Both the position numbers and the translations under genes were made by a program. The notes under the pieces are model-generated. The model was not told the origin of the DNA. It saw only the letters and a program-made list of their open reading frames with translations, and did no database searches. Of a DNA stretch of 64,000 nucleotides, positions 38,079 to 48,371 are shown one piece after another. Every line of letters begins with the position of its first letter. Position 1 is the first letter of the stretch. Where the stretch lies: positions 2,852,001 to 2,916,000 of the forward strand of contig NZ_CP013650.1 in the NCBI RefSeq assembly GCF_001466725.1. The letters are read 5' to 3'. The DNA is from Lacimicrobium alkaliphilum (GTDB lineage: Bacteria > Pseudomonadota > Gammaproteobacteria > Enterobacterales > Alteromonadaceae).

Positions 38079-38346
38079 ATGTTCGCCTGTTCTCTCCAAT
38101 CAAATGTTTCCCCGAAGAAAGTTCTGGCTTCTGAGATCTTACTCGCTTGCTGAGTAAAGCTGGGTCAACACTCTCCGGCTCTTGTTATAACCAAAGGTAG
38201 CCACATTCAGAGGGTTTTCAAGGATAAGCGGTTTAGTTAAAAGAGCACCGTTGACAGAGGGACTATCTAAAGTTTTGAGTAGGTTCTGATAGCAAAAAAC
38301 AAGCTTACAAAGTAGCACGAGGGTGGCAGGATATGCTGTTAACAAG

Positions 38347-38371
38347 AAAAACCCAGCCGTTACGCTGGGTT
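38347..38371 (-). terminator. Terminator of guaA
   Basis: ACCCAGC (38351-38357) pairs with GCTGGGT (38364-38370). The A-run 38347-38350 is the U-tract on the minus strand. It is about 60 nt after the guaA stop. Confidence 0.85.
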
Positions 38372-38432
38372 ATTTACTTCCACTCATCTGTTGCCACTCA
38401 CTTGAGGGCATCAATCATTGTCAAACTGACGT

Positions 38433-40010
38433 TCACTCCCACTCAATGGTGGCCGGAGGCTTACCGGAGATATCGTAAACCACGCGGGATATGCCATTGA
38501 TCTCGTTAATGATGCGGTTAGACACTTTACCCAGAAACTCATAGGGCAGATGGGCCCAACGGGCCGTCATAAAGTCGATGGTTTCCACTGCTCTTAAGCT
38601 CACCACCCAATCGTATTTACGGGCATCGCCCATCACGCCGACTGAACGCACCGGCAGGAATACTGCGAAGGCCTGACTGACCTTGTGATAGAGATCGGCC
38701 TTATGCAATTCTTCAATAAAAATCGCATCGGCGCGGCGCAGCAGGTCACAGTATTCTTTTTTCACTTCACCCAGCACCCGCACACCCAGCCCCGGGCCGG
38801 GGAAAGGATGACGATAAAGCATGTCATAAGGCAAACCGAGTTCCAGGCCTATCTTGCGCACTTCGTCTTTAAATAATTCCCTTAAGGGCTCCACCAGCTT
38901 CATCTGCATATTGTCCGGCAGGCCTCCCACATTGTGGTGTGATTTGATCACATGAGCCTTACCGGTAGCAGAGCCAGCGGATTCAATCACGTCGGGATAA
39001 ATAGTGCCCTGAGCCAGCCATTTGGCATTGGTCAGCTTACCGGCTTCTTCGTCAAACACCTCGATAAAACTATTACCGATGGCCTTGCGCTTGAGTTCCG
39101 GATCGTCAACACCGGCCAGAGCATCCAGAAAGCGCCCTTCGGCATCAATTTTAATGATATTCAGGCCGAAGTGATCACCAAACATATCCATCACCTGCTT
39201 ACCTTCATTCAGGCGCAGCAGGCCGTTGTCCACAAACACACAGGTCAGTTGGTTTCCGATCGCCTGATGCAGCAACATGGCGGTAACAGAGGAGTCAACT
39301 CCGCCAGAAAGGCCGAGAATGACTTCATCTGAACCTACCTGTTCACGAATACGCGCTACCGCATCTTCAATAATCGAGGCCGGTGTCCAAAGCTTTTCAC
39401 ATTGACAGACATCACTGACAAAATGCTCCAGCATACGCAGGCCCTGACGGGTATGGGTGACCTCGGGGTGGAATTGCACGCCATAGAATTGCTTTTCCTG
39501 ATTGACCATAGCAGCAAAAGAGCAACTGTCGGTGCGGGCCAGGGTTTCAAAACCTGGTGGGACAGTGCTGACCTTATCGCCATGGCTCATCCACACATCC
39601 AGCAGCGCATTACCGTTGTCGCCGATATGATCTTCAATATTGCTCAGAAAAGGAGACTGCTTAATCACTTCCACCTGCGCATAACCGAATTCACGGATAT
39701 CCGAGCCCTGCACGGCACCACCAAGCTGCGCTGCCATGGTCTGCATGCCGTAACAAATCCCTAATACCGGCACTCCGGCTTCGAAAACATAATCCGGTGC
39801 CCGGGGAGAGTCAGGCAAAGTCACAGATTCCGGGCCGCCGGAGAGAATAATCCCCTGAGGATTAAATTCACGAATCTGCTTTTCACTGACATCCCAGGCC
39901 CAGAGCTCACAATATACGCCAATCTCACGGATCCGGCGGGCAATAAGTTGGGTGTACTGGGATCCAAAGTCCAGAATCAATATGCGATGGTCATGGATAT
40001 TTGTGGTCAT
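38433..40010 (-). CDS. guaA: GMP synthase (glutamine-hydrolysing) GuaA
   Basis: Makes GMP from XMP, ATP and glutamine; 525 aa, identical in length to E. coli GuaA. The class I amidotransferase domain has Cys in [10 protein letters not shown] and His/Glu in [10 protein letters not shown]. The ATP-pyrophosphatase loop is [11 protein letters not shown]. The C-terminal dimerisation domain ends KPPATIEWE. Second gene of guaBA. Confidence 0.98.
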   Translation of the reverse strand: MTTNIHDHRILILDFGSQYTQLIARRIREIGVYCELWAWDVSEKQIREFNPQGIILSGGPESVTLPDSPRAPDYVFEAGVPVLGICYGMQTMAAQLGGAVQGSDIREFGYAQVEVIKQSPFLSNIEDHIGDNGNALLDVWMSHGDKVSTVPPGFETLARTDSCSFAAMVNQEKQFYGVQFHPEVTHTRQGLRMLEHFVSDVCQCEKLWTPASIIEDAVARIREQVGSDEVILGLSGGVDSSVTAMLLHQAIGNQLTCVFVDNGLLRLNEGKQVMDMFGDHFGLNIIKIDAEGRFLDALAGVDDPELKRKAIGNSFIEVFDEEAGKLTNAKWLAQGTIYPDVIESAGSATGKAHVIKSHHNVGGLPDNMQMKLVEPLRELFKDEVRKIGLELGLPYDMLYRHPFPGPGLGVRVLGEVKKEYCDLLRRADAIFIEELHKADLYHKVSQAFAVFLPVRSVGVMGDARKYDWVVSLRAVETIDFMTARWAHLPYEFLGKVSNRIINEINGISRVVYDISGKPPATIEWE

Positions 40011-40097
40011 GGCGTTTCCTGGGCCTGTTTAATTTAATAGCTATAAAAGAGGTACGCAGTGGCACCGTGCCGGCACCACTGTTTAACATTGAGATGA

Positions 40098-41567
40098 TCA
40101 GCCCAGACGATAATTCGGAGCTTCTTTGGTGATTGAAACATCGTGCACATGGGACTCACCCATCCCGGCTGCACTGACTCTGACAAAACGGGACTTTGTA
40201 CCCAGCTCGTCAATGGTGGCACAACCTGTCAGGCCCATGGCACTGCGCAAACCGCCCATCTGCTGATGGATAATATTGGCAATCGGCCCTTTGTAGGCGA
40301 CACGCCCTTCAATACCCTCAGGCACCAGCTTTTCAGCATTGTTGCTGTCCTGGAAGTAGCGATCCGAAGAGCCATGATTTTGATTCATCGCCCCCAGCGA
40401 GCCCATACCACGGTAGGATTTAAAATAACGCCCCTGATACAGCTCCACTTCACCAGGTGCCTCTTCGGTTCCGGCCAGCATACTGCCCACCATCACACAG
40501 CTGGCGCCAGCCGCCAGGGCTTTGGCAATATCTCCGGAAAAACGAATGCCGCCATCGGCGATCACCGGAATCCCTGTACCCTTGAGGCCTTCAACTGCAT
40601 CGGCCACGGCGGTAATCTGCGGTACACCACAGCCTGTAACAATACGGGTAGTGCAAATAGAGCCTGGGCCAATGCCCACCTTGACCGCATCCACACCAGC
40701 ATCGGCCAGCGCTTTGGCACCCTCTGCTGTTGCCACATTACCGGCTATCAGCTGCAGTTCAGGATAATCTTCACGCACTCTGGTGACCCGGTCGATAACC
40801 CCCTGAGAATGGCCGTGGGAGGTATCAATCAGCAAAATATCCACCCCGGCTTCCACCAGCAGTTTGATGCGCTCATCGGTGCCTGCACCCACGCCTACTG
40901 CAGCACCTACCCGTAAACGCCCGAGCTTGTCTTTACAGGCATTGGGTTTACTTTCGGCCTTCTGAAAATCTTTTACCGTAATCAGGCCCTTAAGCTTAAA
41001 GGCATCATCCACCACCAGTATTTTTTCAATCCGATGCTCGTGCATCAGCGCCAGTACTTCATCAGAGCTGGCGCCTTCTTTCACCGTTACCAGACGCTCT
41101 TTGGGGGTCATCACATTACTGATAGCCATATCGTGGTTATTTTCAAAACGCAGATCGCGACCGGTAACAATACCGACCAGATTATTTTCGGCATCCACTA
41201 CCGGAAAACCTGAGTAACCATGCTGCAGGCTGAGGGCGTTGATTTCACGGATGGTGGCATCGGGGTTGACAGTGATGGGATCGGAAACCACCCCACTTTC
41301 ATATTTTTTGACCTGGCGTACGTGGCTGGCCTGCTGCTCAGCAGTCATATTCTTATGAATAAAGCCGATTCCCCCTTCCTGCGCCAGAGCGATAGCCAGA
41401 CGGGCTTCACTGACGGTATCCATGGCCGCTGAAATAAGGGGGATATTCAACTCCACCTCGCGGGTCACACGGGTTTTCAGACTGGCAGTATGGGGAAGAA
41501 CTGTGGAATGTCCGGGGACTAACAATACGTCATCGAAAGTCAGTGCTTCTTTTTCGATTCTGAGCAT
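40098..41567 (-). CDS. guaB: IMP dehydrogenase GuaB
   Basis: NAD-dependent oxidation of IMP to XMP; 489 aa. The barrel is interrupted by two CBS domains (about 95-205, with [15 protein letters not shown] and [14 protein letters not shown]). The catalytic Cys is in [15 protein letters not shown] and the Arg/Tyr flap in [10 protein letters not shown]. Lies 87 nt upstream of guaA in the usual guaBA pair. Confidence 0.98.
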   Translation of the reverse strand: MLRIEKEALTFDDVLLVPGHSTVLPHTASLKTRVTREVELNIPLISAAMDTVSEARLAIALAQEGGIGFIHKNMTAEQQASHVRQVKKYESGVVSDPITVNPDATIREINALSLQHGYSGFPVVDAENNLVGIVTGRDLRFENNHDMAISNVMTPKERLVTVKEGASSDEVLALMHEHRIEKILVVDDAFKLKGLITVKDFQKAESKPNACKDKLGRLRVGAAVGVGAGTDERIKLLVEAGVDILLIDTSHGHSQGVIDRVTRVREDYPELQLIAGNVATAEGAKALADAGVDAVKVGIGPGSICTTRIVTGCGVPQITAVADAVEGLKGTGIPVIADGGIRFSGDIAKALAAGASCVMVGSMLAGTEEAPGEVELYQGRYFKSYRGMGSLGAMNQNHGSSDRYFQDSNNAEKLVPEGIEGRVAYKGPIANIIHQQMGGLRSAMGLTGCATIDELGTKSRFVRVSAAGMGESHVHDVSITKEAPNYRLG

Positions 41568-41782
41568 GGCAACAACACCTTTAGAATGGGGCTTTAGTTG
41601 CGGCGCAATTGTAGCCGTTTTGCCCTTTTGGGTAAACCAAATTCCACCCTAATAACACAAGTTTTTGGCTAATTACCGGATCCGGCTCAGGCAACTGGTG
41701 ATTTTGTAGATCCAGGTCAAAGGTTCTGTTAACAGCTTCGTTACAATGACCACTTATAGGTAATCCCGGAGTTGCTGGAAAA

Positions 41783-42694
41783 TTGGATATCTCATTACCC
41801 TCTGAGACTTTTAATACCCTGCTACAGGCTCTGCCCGATGCCGTCCTGATTGCAGATAATGACGGCATTATCCGCATGTGCAATGACCAGCTTGCCGGAT
41901 TATTTGGCTACCCGAAACAGGAGTTAATCGGCCAGTCGGTGCATATACTGGTACCAGAAGCTCAGAGAAACCTGCATCAGGAGAAAGTAGCCCGTTATAT
42001 GACCACGCCCAATCGTCGCAACATGGGCAAGCTCATGTCTCTGGCAGGGCAACGCAAAGATGGGAGACTGGTGCCAGTAGATATCATGCTCAGTCCAGTA
42101 ACATTGGAGGGAAGAAACTGGGTTATCTGCTCTGTAAGGGACATCAGTGAAATAAAACGTCTGCAATCAGAACTGGAACTTGCGCTGGAAAAAGAGCAAC
42201 AGCTGGCCCGCCTGGACTCGCTGACCCATATCGCCAACCGCCGCGCCTTTTACGAATTCGCAGAGAAGGAAAAGGACCGCAGTCTTCGCCATCACCTGGC
42301 GTTCACCCTGGCCTATATCGACCTGGACAACTTCAAACTGGTGAATGATCGTTTCGGCCATGATACCGGAGACAGGTTGCTAAAAATGGTGGCATCAAAT
42401 ATTAAATGCTCTGTACGCAGCTCGGATATGATTGCCCGCCTTGGCGGCGATGAGTTTGGCGTTATATTGCCAGAAACCGACCAACCTCTGGCCAGAAAAA
42501 TGATCACCCGGCTGATTAGCCGACTGGGGGAGACGATGACTGAACATCAATGGCCGGTTACCTTCAGTGTCGGTGTATTAACCTGTTATAACGGTCATAT
42601 TGCTCTAGAGGAGCTGATGAAAAAGGTCGATAGTCTGATGTATCAGATTAAGCATCAGGGCAAAAACGCAGTTAAATATTGTATTGAGCAATAG
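41783..42694 (+). CDS. PAS-GGDEF diguanylate cyclase
   Basis: Makes cyclic di-GMP; 303 aa, soluble. The PAS domain (about 10-125, ALPDAVLIADNDGIIRMCND) is followed by a coiled link and GGDEF (about 145-300). The active site RLGGDEFGVILP is intact and RSSD lies 5 residues before GGDEF, so the product-inhibition I-site is also kept. The start is TTG, with GGAG about 13 nt and GGAAAA right upstream; no better ATG exists before the PAS domain. Its TAG stop abuts the stop of the next gene. Confidence 0.94.
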   Translation: MDISLPSETFNTLLQALPDAVLIADNDGIIRMCNDQLAGLFGYPKQELIGQSVHILVPEAQRNLHQEKVARYMTTPNRRNMGKLMSLAGQRKDGRLVPVDIMLSPVTLEGRNWVICSVRDISEIKRLQSELELALEKEQQLARLDSLTHIANRRAFYEFAEKEKDRSLRHHLAFTLAYIDLDNFKLVNDRFGHDTGDRLLKMVASNIKCSVRSSDMIARLGGDEFGVILPETDQPLARKMITRLISRLGETMTEHQWPVTFSVGVLTCYNGHIALEELMKKVDSLMYQIKHQGKNAVKYCIEQ

Positions 42695-43510
42695 CTAATC
42701 AATTGAGACGGGCAACACATTCCTGGCCGGATTCTGAGTGAATTTTTGGTACAGCTGCGTAAACAGGTCAGTGTCACTCAGAGTATCAAGAGATGTGAGC
42801 ACCTGTTTGAGAGTATTGTCCTGTAACCGGCAACAATGCTGATAGTTGGCAATCAGGGTGGTTAAACGGATGCCTTTTTGTTTCACAAGCTGCTCATCTG
42901 CCATCACAAAAAACCAGGCGCTGCCCCAATAAGCTGCCGGATACTTACCCTGTGTCAGCAGCCTGTTCGCCACCTCTGTAACGCTGTAGTCACTTTTGTA
43001 CCAGCGACGGTGGGGGCCCAGTTTATCCATATACCATTGTGCAGGCGACTGTTGCAGCAAACCGGCCCGGTGCATAATCTGGTACTGCATAAAACTGGCG
43101 AACCCTTCCGCAAACCAGGCATGCCGATCTCCCAGATAGGGCAATGCCAGGTGGCTTAATTCATGATACAAGGTCCAGTCATTAATAAAGTGCTGCAGAG
43201 AAAAACGGCTGTCTACATACAAATGTATCGACTGAACTCCGGCCCGCCAGGTGTTGGCCCATGGAACAGGCTGACGGCTCTGGCGGGGATTCAGGTGCAA
43301 TTCCATGGTAAAGGGATAATCACCGAATACCCTGGCCGTTTGCGTGACGCCAAAATCCAGCCATTGTGTCAGCTTTTGTTGCTGTTCAGGGGAAAATCGC
43401 TCAGCCCCTTTTACCAAATAAGTCCGCGGCAGATCTGCCCCAAACAACAAAGTGGGTAACAAAAACAAAAATCCACAGCAAAGCGATAATCTCATTCGTA
43501 TTCTCTTCAA
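42695..43510 (-). CDS. Secreted gluzincin-type metalloprotease (peptidase MA-like)
   Basis: A 271-aa protein with a signal peptide (MRLSLCCGFLFLLPTLLFGA). The HELSH motif in TLYHELSHLALPYLG with a second glutamate in WFAEGFASFM fits the HExxH plus E gluzincin layout of peptidase MA-like proteins. Substrate unknown. It converges with the GGDEF gene with no gap (TAGCTA encodes both stops). Confidence 0.8.
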   Translation of the reverse strand: MKRIRMRLSLCCGFLFLLPTLLFGADLPRTYLVKGAERFSPEQQQKLTQWLDFGVTQTARVFGDYPFTMELHLNPRQSRQPVPWANTWRAGVQSIHLYVDSRFSLQHFINDWTLYHELSHLALPYLGDRHAWFAEGFASFMQYQIMHRAGLLQQSPAQWYMDKLGPHRRWYKSDYSVTEVANRLLTQGKYPAAYWGSAWFFVMADEQLVKQKGIRLTTLIANYQHCCRLQDNTLKQVLTSLDTLSDTDLFTQLYQKFTQNPARNVLPVSID

Positions 43511-43640
43511 GCTGGCAGACGTCCATCATCGTTACGACGAAATCCCGGGTTCAGTTTAGTTGCAATTCAGCCAGGGTTAAGTCCTGCCCGTCTATAACTT
43601 ACACATAAATTAAGCATAAACTGCGAAACCGGAGGCAATT

Positions 43641-45017
43641 ATGCCCGTATTACCCTACTGGAAAGCCCATCTGCGTGCGCTGATTATTTTGCTGCTGACA
43701 ATGGTGCTGGTGTCTGTCACACAAGCATCGGAGCCCGATGAACAGCTGGATAAGGCTGAACTTGACAGTCTGCTCGCTCCCATCGCCCTTTATCCTGATA
43801 CCTTGCTGTCACATATACTGATTGCCGCCAGCTATCCGCTGGAAGTGGTGCAGGCTTCGCGCTGGCGTGAGCAGCATCAACGCCTGGACGAAAGCGATAT
43901 CATCAATGCGGCCGAAGATCAGGACTGGGATCCCAGCGTCAAAGCTTTACTGCCATTCGAAGATGTGCTCACCAGAATGAGCGAGGATCTTGAGTGGACT
44001 CAGGGCTTAGGCGAGGTGTTTCTGGCCGACGAAGAACTGGTACTGGCGCGGATTCAGGTACTCAGACGCAAGGCTTATGAAGCGGGTAACCTGTATTCCA
44101 ACGAACACGTAGAGGTAGAGCCCGAGCCGGAAGTGATTCGTATTGAAACGGTGCGCAAGGAAGTGGTTTATGTGCCGTATTACGACACCCGCGTGGTTTA
44201 TGGTGACTGGTGGTGGGCCCATCACGCGCCACATTACTGGCATCATCCTTATGCCACCGCCTCAGTAAATATATTCTGGGGCCCGCGGATCACAGTAAGA
44301 CCGTACTTTTACTTCAGTAATTTTCACTGGCGCAACCGCTATGTGGTGGTCAACAATCATCACTTCTATCAGCGCCCCAGATACTATCCCCGCCAGACGG
44401 TTATTATCCGTGACGGTAAACGTTGGCAGCATAATAATAAGCACCGTCGTGGTGTGCGCTATCAGAACCCTGTGGTACACAGAAAAATCGTCAACCAGCG
44501 CGTCAGCCTGAGCCGCGAAGCTCAGCAGCGGCCAGCCAGAGCCGTCAGCACAAAACATAGAGCAGTGAGCACAGTGCCCCGGGCTGTCAGCTCCAAAGAA
44601 TCTGTCCGCCACCGCCAGGCCGTACAGAACAAGCTGCAAAATCAGTCAAAAATGCAAAAGCGGATACACAAAACTACAAATCCGGTTAAACAGAACCACA
44701 ACAGTGCCAACAACGCCGTTAATTCTCATACCCGCAATGCCATCAGGCGGGCCGATGGCATGGGTCCTAAGCCTTTGCACAGGGAACACCGTGCTGCGGC
44801 ACCGACAAAACAAAAATCGGCTCCTCAGCACAAGGGCAACCGCACCGAGGTCATTAATAGATCCAGGATACACAGCAAACAGCGTGCTCAAAGTAGCCCA
44901 CGTCCACATAACAGCAGCCCCCGGGCTCGCCAACCCAAAGCAGTACAAAATGTGCAACAGACTAAACCAGCAGGTCATGTTCGCAATACAGACAGGCCAA
45001 GAGTGCAAAAGCACTGA
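43641..45017 (+). CDS. DUF3300 domain-containing secreted protein
   Basis: A 458-aa protein with a signal peptide (about 1-33). The DUF3300 domain (about 40-250) has SLLAPIALYPDTLLSHIL, YPLEVVQASRW and VYVPYYDTRVVYGDWWW. The tail (from about 275) is very rich in Arg, Lys, His, Gln and Asn (for example HRRGVRYQNPVVHRK) and probably disordered. Function unknown. GGAGG is well placed before the ATG. Confidence 0.9.
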   Translation: MPVLPYWKAHLRALIILLLTMVLVSVTQASEPDEQLDKAELDSLLAPIALYPDTLLSHILIAASYPLEVVQASRWREQHQRLDESDIINAAEDQDWDPSVKALLPFEDVLTRMSEDLEWTQGLGEVFLADEELVLARIQVLRRKAYEAGNLYSNEHVEVEPEPEVIRIETVRKEVVYVPYYDTRVVYGDWWWAHHAPHYWHHPYATASVNIFWGPRITVRPYFYFSNFHWRNRYVVVNNHHFYQRPRYYPRQTVIIRDGKRWQHNNKHRRGVRYQNPVVHRKIVNQRVSLSREAQQRPARAVSTKHRAVSTVPRAVSSKESVRHRQAVQNKLQNQSKMQKRIHKTTNPVKQNHNSANNAVNSHTRNAIRRADGMGPKPLHREHRAAAPTKQKSAPQHKGNRTEVINRSRIHSKQRAQSSPRPHNSSPRARQPKAVQNVQQTKPAGHVRNTDRPRVQKH

Positions 45018-45127
45018 GCACAAGATCTGGAGGTCGGGTAAAAGCTCAGGCTTTTACGGCCAAAGCCATGCACTTTTGCCACAAAACAGCGTAAGTTAAG
45101 CAGACTTACTCACAAAGGACATTTCCT

Positions 45128-46999
45128 ATGTACTCAAAAAGTCTGCTCAGCTGCGTTGTTGCCATGGCGCTTACCGGTTGCCAGCCCGATTCCGGCACTC
45201 AAAAACCTGTTAATCAGGCCCAGGTCACTGACACACAACAGATACAACACCAGGATGTCAGGGCACGGATCGAGGATCAGACAACGGCGTTTCTGGCCCT
45301 TCAGCCAGCCCTTGCTACCATGCTGGATATTCCTGAACAACAAGCCGGGGGCCCCTATCATCACCGCTTACCGGATTATTCGGCAAAGGGTATGCAGGCC
45401 GTGCAGCAACAAATGCGCGATGCGCTCACATCACTGCAAAAAGTAGACCGTGAAAAGCTCGATGAAGCGACCCGTCAGCATATAGATATTGTCTCGGTGA
45501 TCATGGCCTATTTCGCTGGCGATAAAGATTTTAGTGCCGGATATATTGATACCTGGGCCGGCCATCTGCCTTATATTATCAATCAGATTTCCGGACCATT
45601 GATCGATATTCCCAAACTGATGCAGGTACAACAGCCTGTTACCAACGCTGAGCAGGCAGATGCCTACCTGCAGCGACTGGAAAACCTTGAGAAGATGACA
45701 TTACAGGTCATCAGCAAATTTAAAAAAGATCAGGAACAGGGCGTTTTTCTGCCCGCTAAGTTAATTCCCGGAACGCTGGACTATTTTGATCGTTTTCTGG
45801 CTCCAGAGCCTGCAGCGCATACCCTGGTAAGCAGTTTTGCAGAGCGCTTAAAAAAGGTTGATGCCTTAGCTGACCAACGCCAGGCACTTGAAGCCCGCGC
45901 CGCCGAGATACTAGCCCAAAAAATCTACCCGGCATACCGACAAGCCAGACAGGCCGTCGAAGAGTCTGCCAGCAACGCGCCACAAGGCGATGGTATCTGG
46001 GCACAGCCGGGCGGTTCAGACTTTTATCAGCATGCACTGACTTATCTGGGTGACACACAGATGAGCGCAGAGCAGGTGCATCAGACCGGACTGGATGAAG
46101 TAGACCGGATCAGTGACGAAATGGATACCATACTCACGGCCAACGGCTATGAAACAGGGACTGTGGGCGAGCGCATGGTGGCCCTTGCCAGAGAGTCTGA
46201 GTTTCTGTTCGAAGATTCAGATGAAGGGCGTCAGGCACTGTTGGATTCACTGAATGTGCAGATTGACGGCATAATGGAGATTGCCCCCTCGCTGTTCGCC
46301 ACTATGCCAAGTCAATCGGTTGAAGTCAGACGTATTCCCGAGGTCTCCGAAAAAGGTGAAGCGGGCGGTTTCTATACGCCACCATCTATGGATGGCAAAC
46401 GCCCCGGAATTTACTGGATTAATCTGCGCGATATGTCGGCAGTGCCAAGTTTTGGCCTTAAAACCCTGACCTATCATGAAGCAGTACCCGGACATCACTT
46501 TCAGATCGCTCTGAATATGGCCCAACAGGATATTGGGCTGATGCGTCAGAACGCCCCCTTTAATGCCTTTGTAGAAGGCTGGGCTTTATATTCGGAGTTA
46601 GTTGCCAAGGAAATGGGCATGTATAAAGACGATCCCTTTGGCGATCTGGGCAGGCTGCAAGCGGAGCTTTATAGAGCCGTGCGCCTGGTAGTGGATACCG
46701 GCCTGCATGCAAAAAAATGGACCCGCGATCAGGCCATTGATTATTTTCATACTGCTACCGGTACATCCATGACCGATGTGGTGGCAGAGGTTGAGCGCTA
46801 TATGGCCTGGCCGGGGCAAGCTCTTGGTTACAAGCTGGGTATGCTGAAACTGGTGGAATTGCGGGATCTGGCCAGACAGGAGTTAGGCGAAGATTTTGAT
46901 ATTAAAGCCTTCCATGATCTGATCCTGTTGGCAGGCGCCCGGCCGATGAGCATCGTCGAAAACGATGTGAAAAACTGGATCGCTGAGAAGCAAAAATAA
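45128..46999 (+). CDS. DUF885 lipoprotein (putative metallopeptidase)
   Basis: A 623-aa protein with lipobox ALTGC (Cys18). The DUF885 body carries TYHEAVPGHHFQIAL (about 448-462), an HExxxGH motif expected to bind zinc, and the later FVEGWALYSE, as in DUF885 and M32-like peptidases. It is likely a periplasmic or surface peptidase. AAAGGACATTTCCT lies before the ATG. Confidence 0.9.
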   Translation: MYSKSLLSCVVAMALTGCQPDSGTQKPVNQAQVTDTQQIQHQDVRARIEDQTTAFLALQPALATMLDIPEQQAGGPYHHRLPDYSAKGMQAVQQQMRDALTSLQKVDREKLDEATRQHIDIVSVIMAYFAGDKDFSAGYIDTWAGHLPYIINQISGPLIDIPKLMQVQQPVTNAEQADAYLQRLENLEKMTLQVISKFKKDQEQGVFLPAKLIPGTLDYFDRFLAPEPAAHTLVSSFAERLKKVDALADQRQALEARAAEILAQKIYPAYRQARQAVEESASNAPQGDGIWAQPGGSDFYQHALTYLGDTQMSAEQVHQTGLDEVDRISDEMDTILTANGYETGTVGERMVALARESEFLFEDSDEGRQALLDSLNVQIDGIMEIAPSLFATMPSQSVEVRRIPEVSEKGEAGGFYTPPSMDGKRPGIYWINLRDMSAVPSFGLKTLTYHEAVPGHHFQIALNMAQQDIGLMRQNAPFNAFVEGWALYSELVAKEMGMYKDDPFGDLGRLQAELYRAVRLVVDTGLHAKKWTRDQAIDYFHTATGTSMTDVVAEVERYMAWPGQALGYKLGMLKLVELRDLARQELGEDFDIKAFHDLILLAGARPMSIVENDVKNWIAEKQK

Positions 47000-47507
47000 C
47001 CACAGAGGCACGGACAACACAGAGACTTGAATGGTTGAAGCCGTTGCTCCCTTTCGTGTTTTTCGTGCCTTTTGTGGTCAAAAGCTTTTAAACCACTATC
47101 CACACTAAAAGCACGAAAGTTCGGATAGCCCGGATAAAGCGAAGCGGAATCCGGGGGCTCCTGCAATCCGCTTCGCTACTTGCAGGCTACAAGGGAATTG
47201 CCGTCATGCCCGAGTGCTGTTATCGGGCATCCAGCGTCCTTCTGAAAAATCAAAAAATAACCTCAGAGACCCTGAGGAAAAGGAGAACTGAACAACAGTC
47301 TGTTCTCTCTGCACCCCTGCGCCTCAGCGAGATGAAAGAGAAAAGGCTAATGATCACCCCAAGGCGCAAAGATCGCGGAAAAAACAGGGTTAAAGAGGCA
47401 ATATTCTCTGCGCCCTCGACGCCTCCGCGGGTAATAGAGTTTTCAGCTACCAGTCTTCAGCTTTCAGTGTGCCAAAAACTAACAACTGAAAGCTGATGGC
47501 TGCTCGC
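47000..47507. repeat. Repeat-rich intergenic region
   Basis: No gene seen. It contains CCACAGAGGCACGG-type sequence (47001-47030), an imperfect hairpin element with AGCGAAGCGGAATCC and AATCCGCTTCGCT (47124-47190, second copy at 59173-59244), the TCATGCCCGAGTGCTGTTA element (47203-47233, also 13821-13851), and CTCTGCGCC/CGCCTCCGCGG words (47406-47430). Confidence 0.65.
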
Positions 47508-48251
47508 TTAAAGCGCCGGCAGGCCCCAGGCGGACTGGTGCTTTTTGTATACCTCACCCGGCAGCAACACCATGGCGGGGTCTTCATCGGCATCCAGCCA
47601 GCGGATTAACTCATCCATCACCTCGCCCGGCATCGCAGTGCAGCCAGCGGTGGGTTTATCATCACCGCGCCAAAGATGTAAAAAGATACAGCTACCGGCT
47701 CCGGGCACATTCTGTGGATTATGAGCGACAAAAACGCCCTGACGATATAGCTCATCGCCATAATGCAGATCCCGGCGCATGCCCTCAGAGGATCCTTCTA
47801 CCGCCTCTTCGCCGACGATACTGGCATCCACGATCTGGTTGTAATAGGCAGATTCATTAACATCCATACAGTAATGGCTGCCCTGCATCTGCTGGTAAGG
47901 AATCTCCAGCCCGGAAATCGCCTCATAACCAAAACCACTGGTAAGGGCGAAAATACCAGCCGGAGCTTTGCCATCACCCTCTTTTTTCTGCAGCCCCGAC
48001 TGTGCAGGGTGCAAGCCGATACCCCAGGCCGAACCAGTACGACCAATGGTTACAGCGGAACTGAGTGACTGAGCCTGCCAGCCATTTTCAGTGCGCACAT
48101 AAGTACGCAACTGTCCCTGAATCCCATCCCAATCATCAGTGGTCACGACCACCAGTTGCTTAACATTCTCAGGCAGTTGCCAGTTTGCCTGCGCAGGTGC
48201 AACAGCAACTGCCAGTAACCCCAGCGACACTTTCAGTAATGCGTTCAACAT
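47508..48251 (-). CDS. L,D-transpeptidase (YkuD) family protein
   Basis: A 247-aa periplasmic protein with a signal peptide (about 1-22). The YkuD-type active site is seen as SCIFLHLWRGDDKPTAGCTA, with His192 and Cys204. Members cross-link or trim peptidoglycan stem peptides, including L,D-carboxypeptidase activity. An AAGGATTAAT ribosome site precedes the ATG. It shares a 120-nt divergent promoter with alr, within a cluster for peptidoglycan breakdown. Confidence 0.85.
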   Translation of the reverse strand: MLNALLKVSLGLLAVAVAPAQANWQLPENVKQLVVVTTDDWDGIQGQLRTYVRTENGWQAQSLSSAVTIGRTGSAWGIGLHPAQSGLQKKEGDGKAPAGIFALTSGFGYEAISGLEIPYQQMQGSHYCMDVNESAYYNQIVDASIVGEEAVEGSSEGMRRDLHYGDELYRQGVFVAHNPQNVPGAGSCIFLHLWRGDDKPTAGCTAMPGEVMDELIRWLDADEDPAMVLLPGEVYKKHQSAWGLPAL

Positions 48252-48277
48252 ATTAATCCTTATCAGATTAGTGAATA

Positions 48278-48341
48278 ATAGAATAAGCCAACAAAGAATA
48301 ATCTATTATAGAATAACAAAAATATAGTAAATTAATATTCC
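48278..48341. promoter_or_regulatory. AT-rich operator region between the YkuD gene and alr
   Basis: Two copies of ATAGAATA at 48278-48285 and 48308-48315, and ATATTCC at 48335-48341. The second copy lies in TATTATAGAATA, which is 10/12 palindromic. The same 8-mer recurs at 50374, 56419 and 61662. Proposed regulator is the RpiR protein at 49538; this is inference. Confidence 0.45.
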
Positions 48342-48371
48342 AAGCAAGTTTTACCGGAGTTCCTCTCATAT

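Noticed and set aside
38139..38345. 68-aa minus-strand frame between guaA and the stress-like gene
   Set aside because: No ribosome binding site or domain, and it begins within the guaA terminator area; probably chance.
40143..40916. 257-aa plus-strand frame
   Set aside because: Fully antisense to guaB; composition (His/Thr/Gly-rich) is typical of a shadow frame.
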